From Clostridia bacterium (GTDB taxonomy: Bacteria > Bacillota_A > Clostridia > TANB77 > CAG-508), in NCBI GenBank assembly GCA_017621295.1, contig JAGATI010000186.1:1-6108 (forward strand): a DNA stretch of 6,108 nt, in the 5' to 3' direction. This document shows positions 5,465 to 6,108 of this stretch, one piece after another. Numbering within the stretch: position 1 is the first letter of the stretch; each line of letters starts with the position of its first letter. Both the position numbers and the translations under genes were made by a program. Under the pieces are notes generated by a model that worked only from the letters and a program-made list of their open reading frames with translations, did no database searches and was not told the origin of the DNA.

Positions 5465-6108
5465 TTACATATTCTCTAGAGCTTTCTTAGCAGCTTCCAT
5501 TTCTGCTTCTTTTTTAGTTCTCCCATCACCTACTGCTAATACTTTAGCATTAAGGCTCACTCTAGCTGTAAAAGTTTTATCATGGTCTGGTCCAGATTCG
5601 TTTATAATATCATACTTTATTTTAACATCTCCATGTTCCTGAAGCTTCTCTTGTAATACTGTTTTATAATCCTTCATTCCAACATGTTTGCTAGCAATCT
5701 CAATATAATCTTTTAAATTCTCTACTATAAATTTTTCTGCAGCTTCTAATCCAGAATCAAAATAAATAGCAGCAATAACAGCCTCAACACTATCTGCTAA
5801 AATTGATGGTCTTTCATTTCCCTTATTAATTATTTGACTTTTACCTATAAATAAGAAATCACTAAAATTATGCTTAAGTGCAACTTTATAAAGACTTTTC
5901 TCACAAACAACATCAGCTCTAACTTTAGTCATTTCTCCTTCTTTCAAATTTGGATATTTCGCATATATATATTTACTAGATATAAATTCTAATATACTAT
6001 CACCCAAAAATTCCAATTTTTCATTACTTTTAACATTATTTTCATTGGCATAGGATGTATGTGTAAGTGCATTTTTTAAAAGTAATTTATTTTTAAAAGT
6101 ATAACCAA
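5465..6108 (-). CDS. rnc: Ribonuclease III (N-terminus beyond the window)
   Basis: Double-strand-specific endoribonuclease that processes rRNA precursors and structured mRNAs as a homodimer with Mg2+. The frame is open to the right edge, reading GYTFKNKLLLKNALTHTSYANE before the signature, so 213 residues are visible and roughly 15-25 are missing. The signature NEKLEFLGDS (visible residues 28-37) supplies Glu29, Glu32 and Asp36, and LADSVEAVIAA (103-113) supplies Asp105 and Glu108, matching E. coli Glu38, Glu41, Asp45, Asp114 and Glu117. A double-stranded RNA binding domain fills residues 145-211, ending KKEAEMEAAKKALENM. The TTG at 6016 is Leu inside the signature, not a start. The downstream neighbour is the radical SAM gene, a common clostridial pairing. 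Catalytically complete as far as can be seen. Confidence 0.96.
   Translation of the reverse strand, partial: GYTFKNKLLLKNALTHTSYANENNVKSNEKLEFLGDSILEFISSKYIYAKYPNLKEGEMTKVRADVVCEKSLYKVALKHNFSDFLFIGKSQIINKGNERPSILADSVEAVIAAIYFDSGLEAAEKFIVENLKDYIEIASKHVGMKDYKTVLQEKLQEHGDVKIKYDIINESGPDHDKTFTARVSLNAKVLAVGDGRTKKEAEMEAAKKALENM

Noticed and set aside
5465..6016. TTG at 6016 as the start of a 183-residue RNase III
   Set aside because: This TTG encodes Leu within the NEKLEFLGD signature; the frame continues with RNase III sequence to the window edge.
1..6108. Insertion sequence, CRISPR array, tRNA or rRNA gene
   Set aside because: No transposase-like frame, no regularly spaced repeats, and no tRNA- or rRNA-like segment were seen on either strand.

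Overview
The window is very AT-rich and every gene in it reads on the minus strand, so transcription runs from the right end to the left. The Shine-Dalgarno sites are strong (AAGGAG, GGAGG, AAGGAGG), the promoters are sigma-A-like, and arginine is written almost only as AGA/AGG with a few CGT. Gene content (addB, an OGG1-type glycosylase, a YitT-family protein, an Elp3-like radical SAM protein next to rnc) points to a clostridial Bacillota, most likely Clostridium sensu lato or Peptostreptococcaceae. The genus is inferred, not proven.

Layout in transcription order: rnc (RNase III, start lies beyond the right edge; 6108-5465); an Elp3-like radical SAM protein (5327-4269); a YitT-family membrane protein (4058-3188, with a frame change near its C-terminus); a solitary RelB/DinJ-type antitoxin (3079-2792); a class II Fic AMP-transferase (2647-1916); a bidirectional terminator; an 8-oxoguanine DNA glycosylase (1767-901); and the first ~214 codons of addB (646 to the left edge, with a frame change at codon 74). 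Most genes are separated by 100-250 bases with their own promoter-like sequences, so this is a run of mainly monocistronic genes. Two DNA-repair genes (ogg, addB) sit together; antitoxin and Fic form a possible toxin-antitoxin-like pair; rnc and the radical SAM gene are a conserved clostridial pair.

The most striking observation is that addB and the YitT gene each need a +1 frame change to give a normal family protein, and both changes fall exactly on a CGG codon. By manual reading these are the only two in-frame CGG codons in the window. CGG in other frames, and the same TCGG tetramer outside the CGG frame, occurs in ogg and fic without any frame change. This suggests CGG is read as a +1 shift (or as a four-base codon CGGN) in this organism, perhaps because no tRNA reads CGG normally. 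Two coincident mutations or assembly errors remain the alternative.

A second point is a perfect 14-bp hairpin directly before the YitT start codon whose 3' arm contains the ribosome binding site. I saw no tRNA, rRNA, CRISPR array or insertion sequence.
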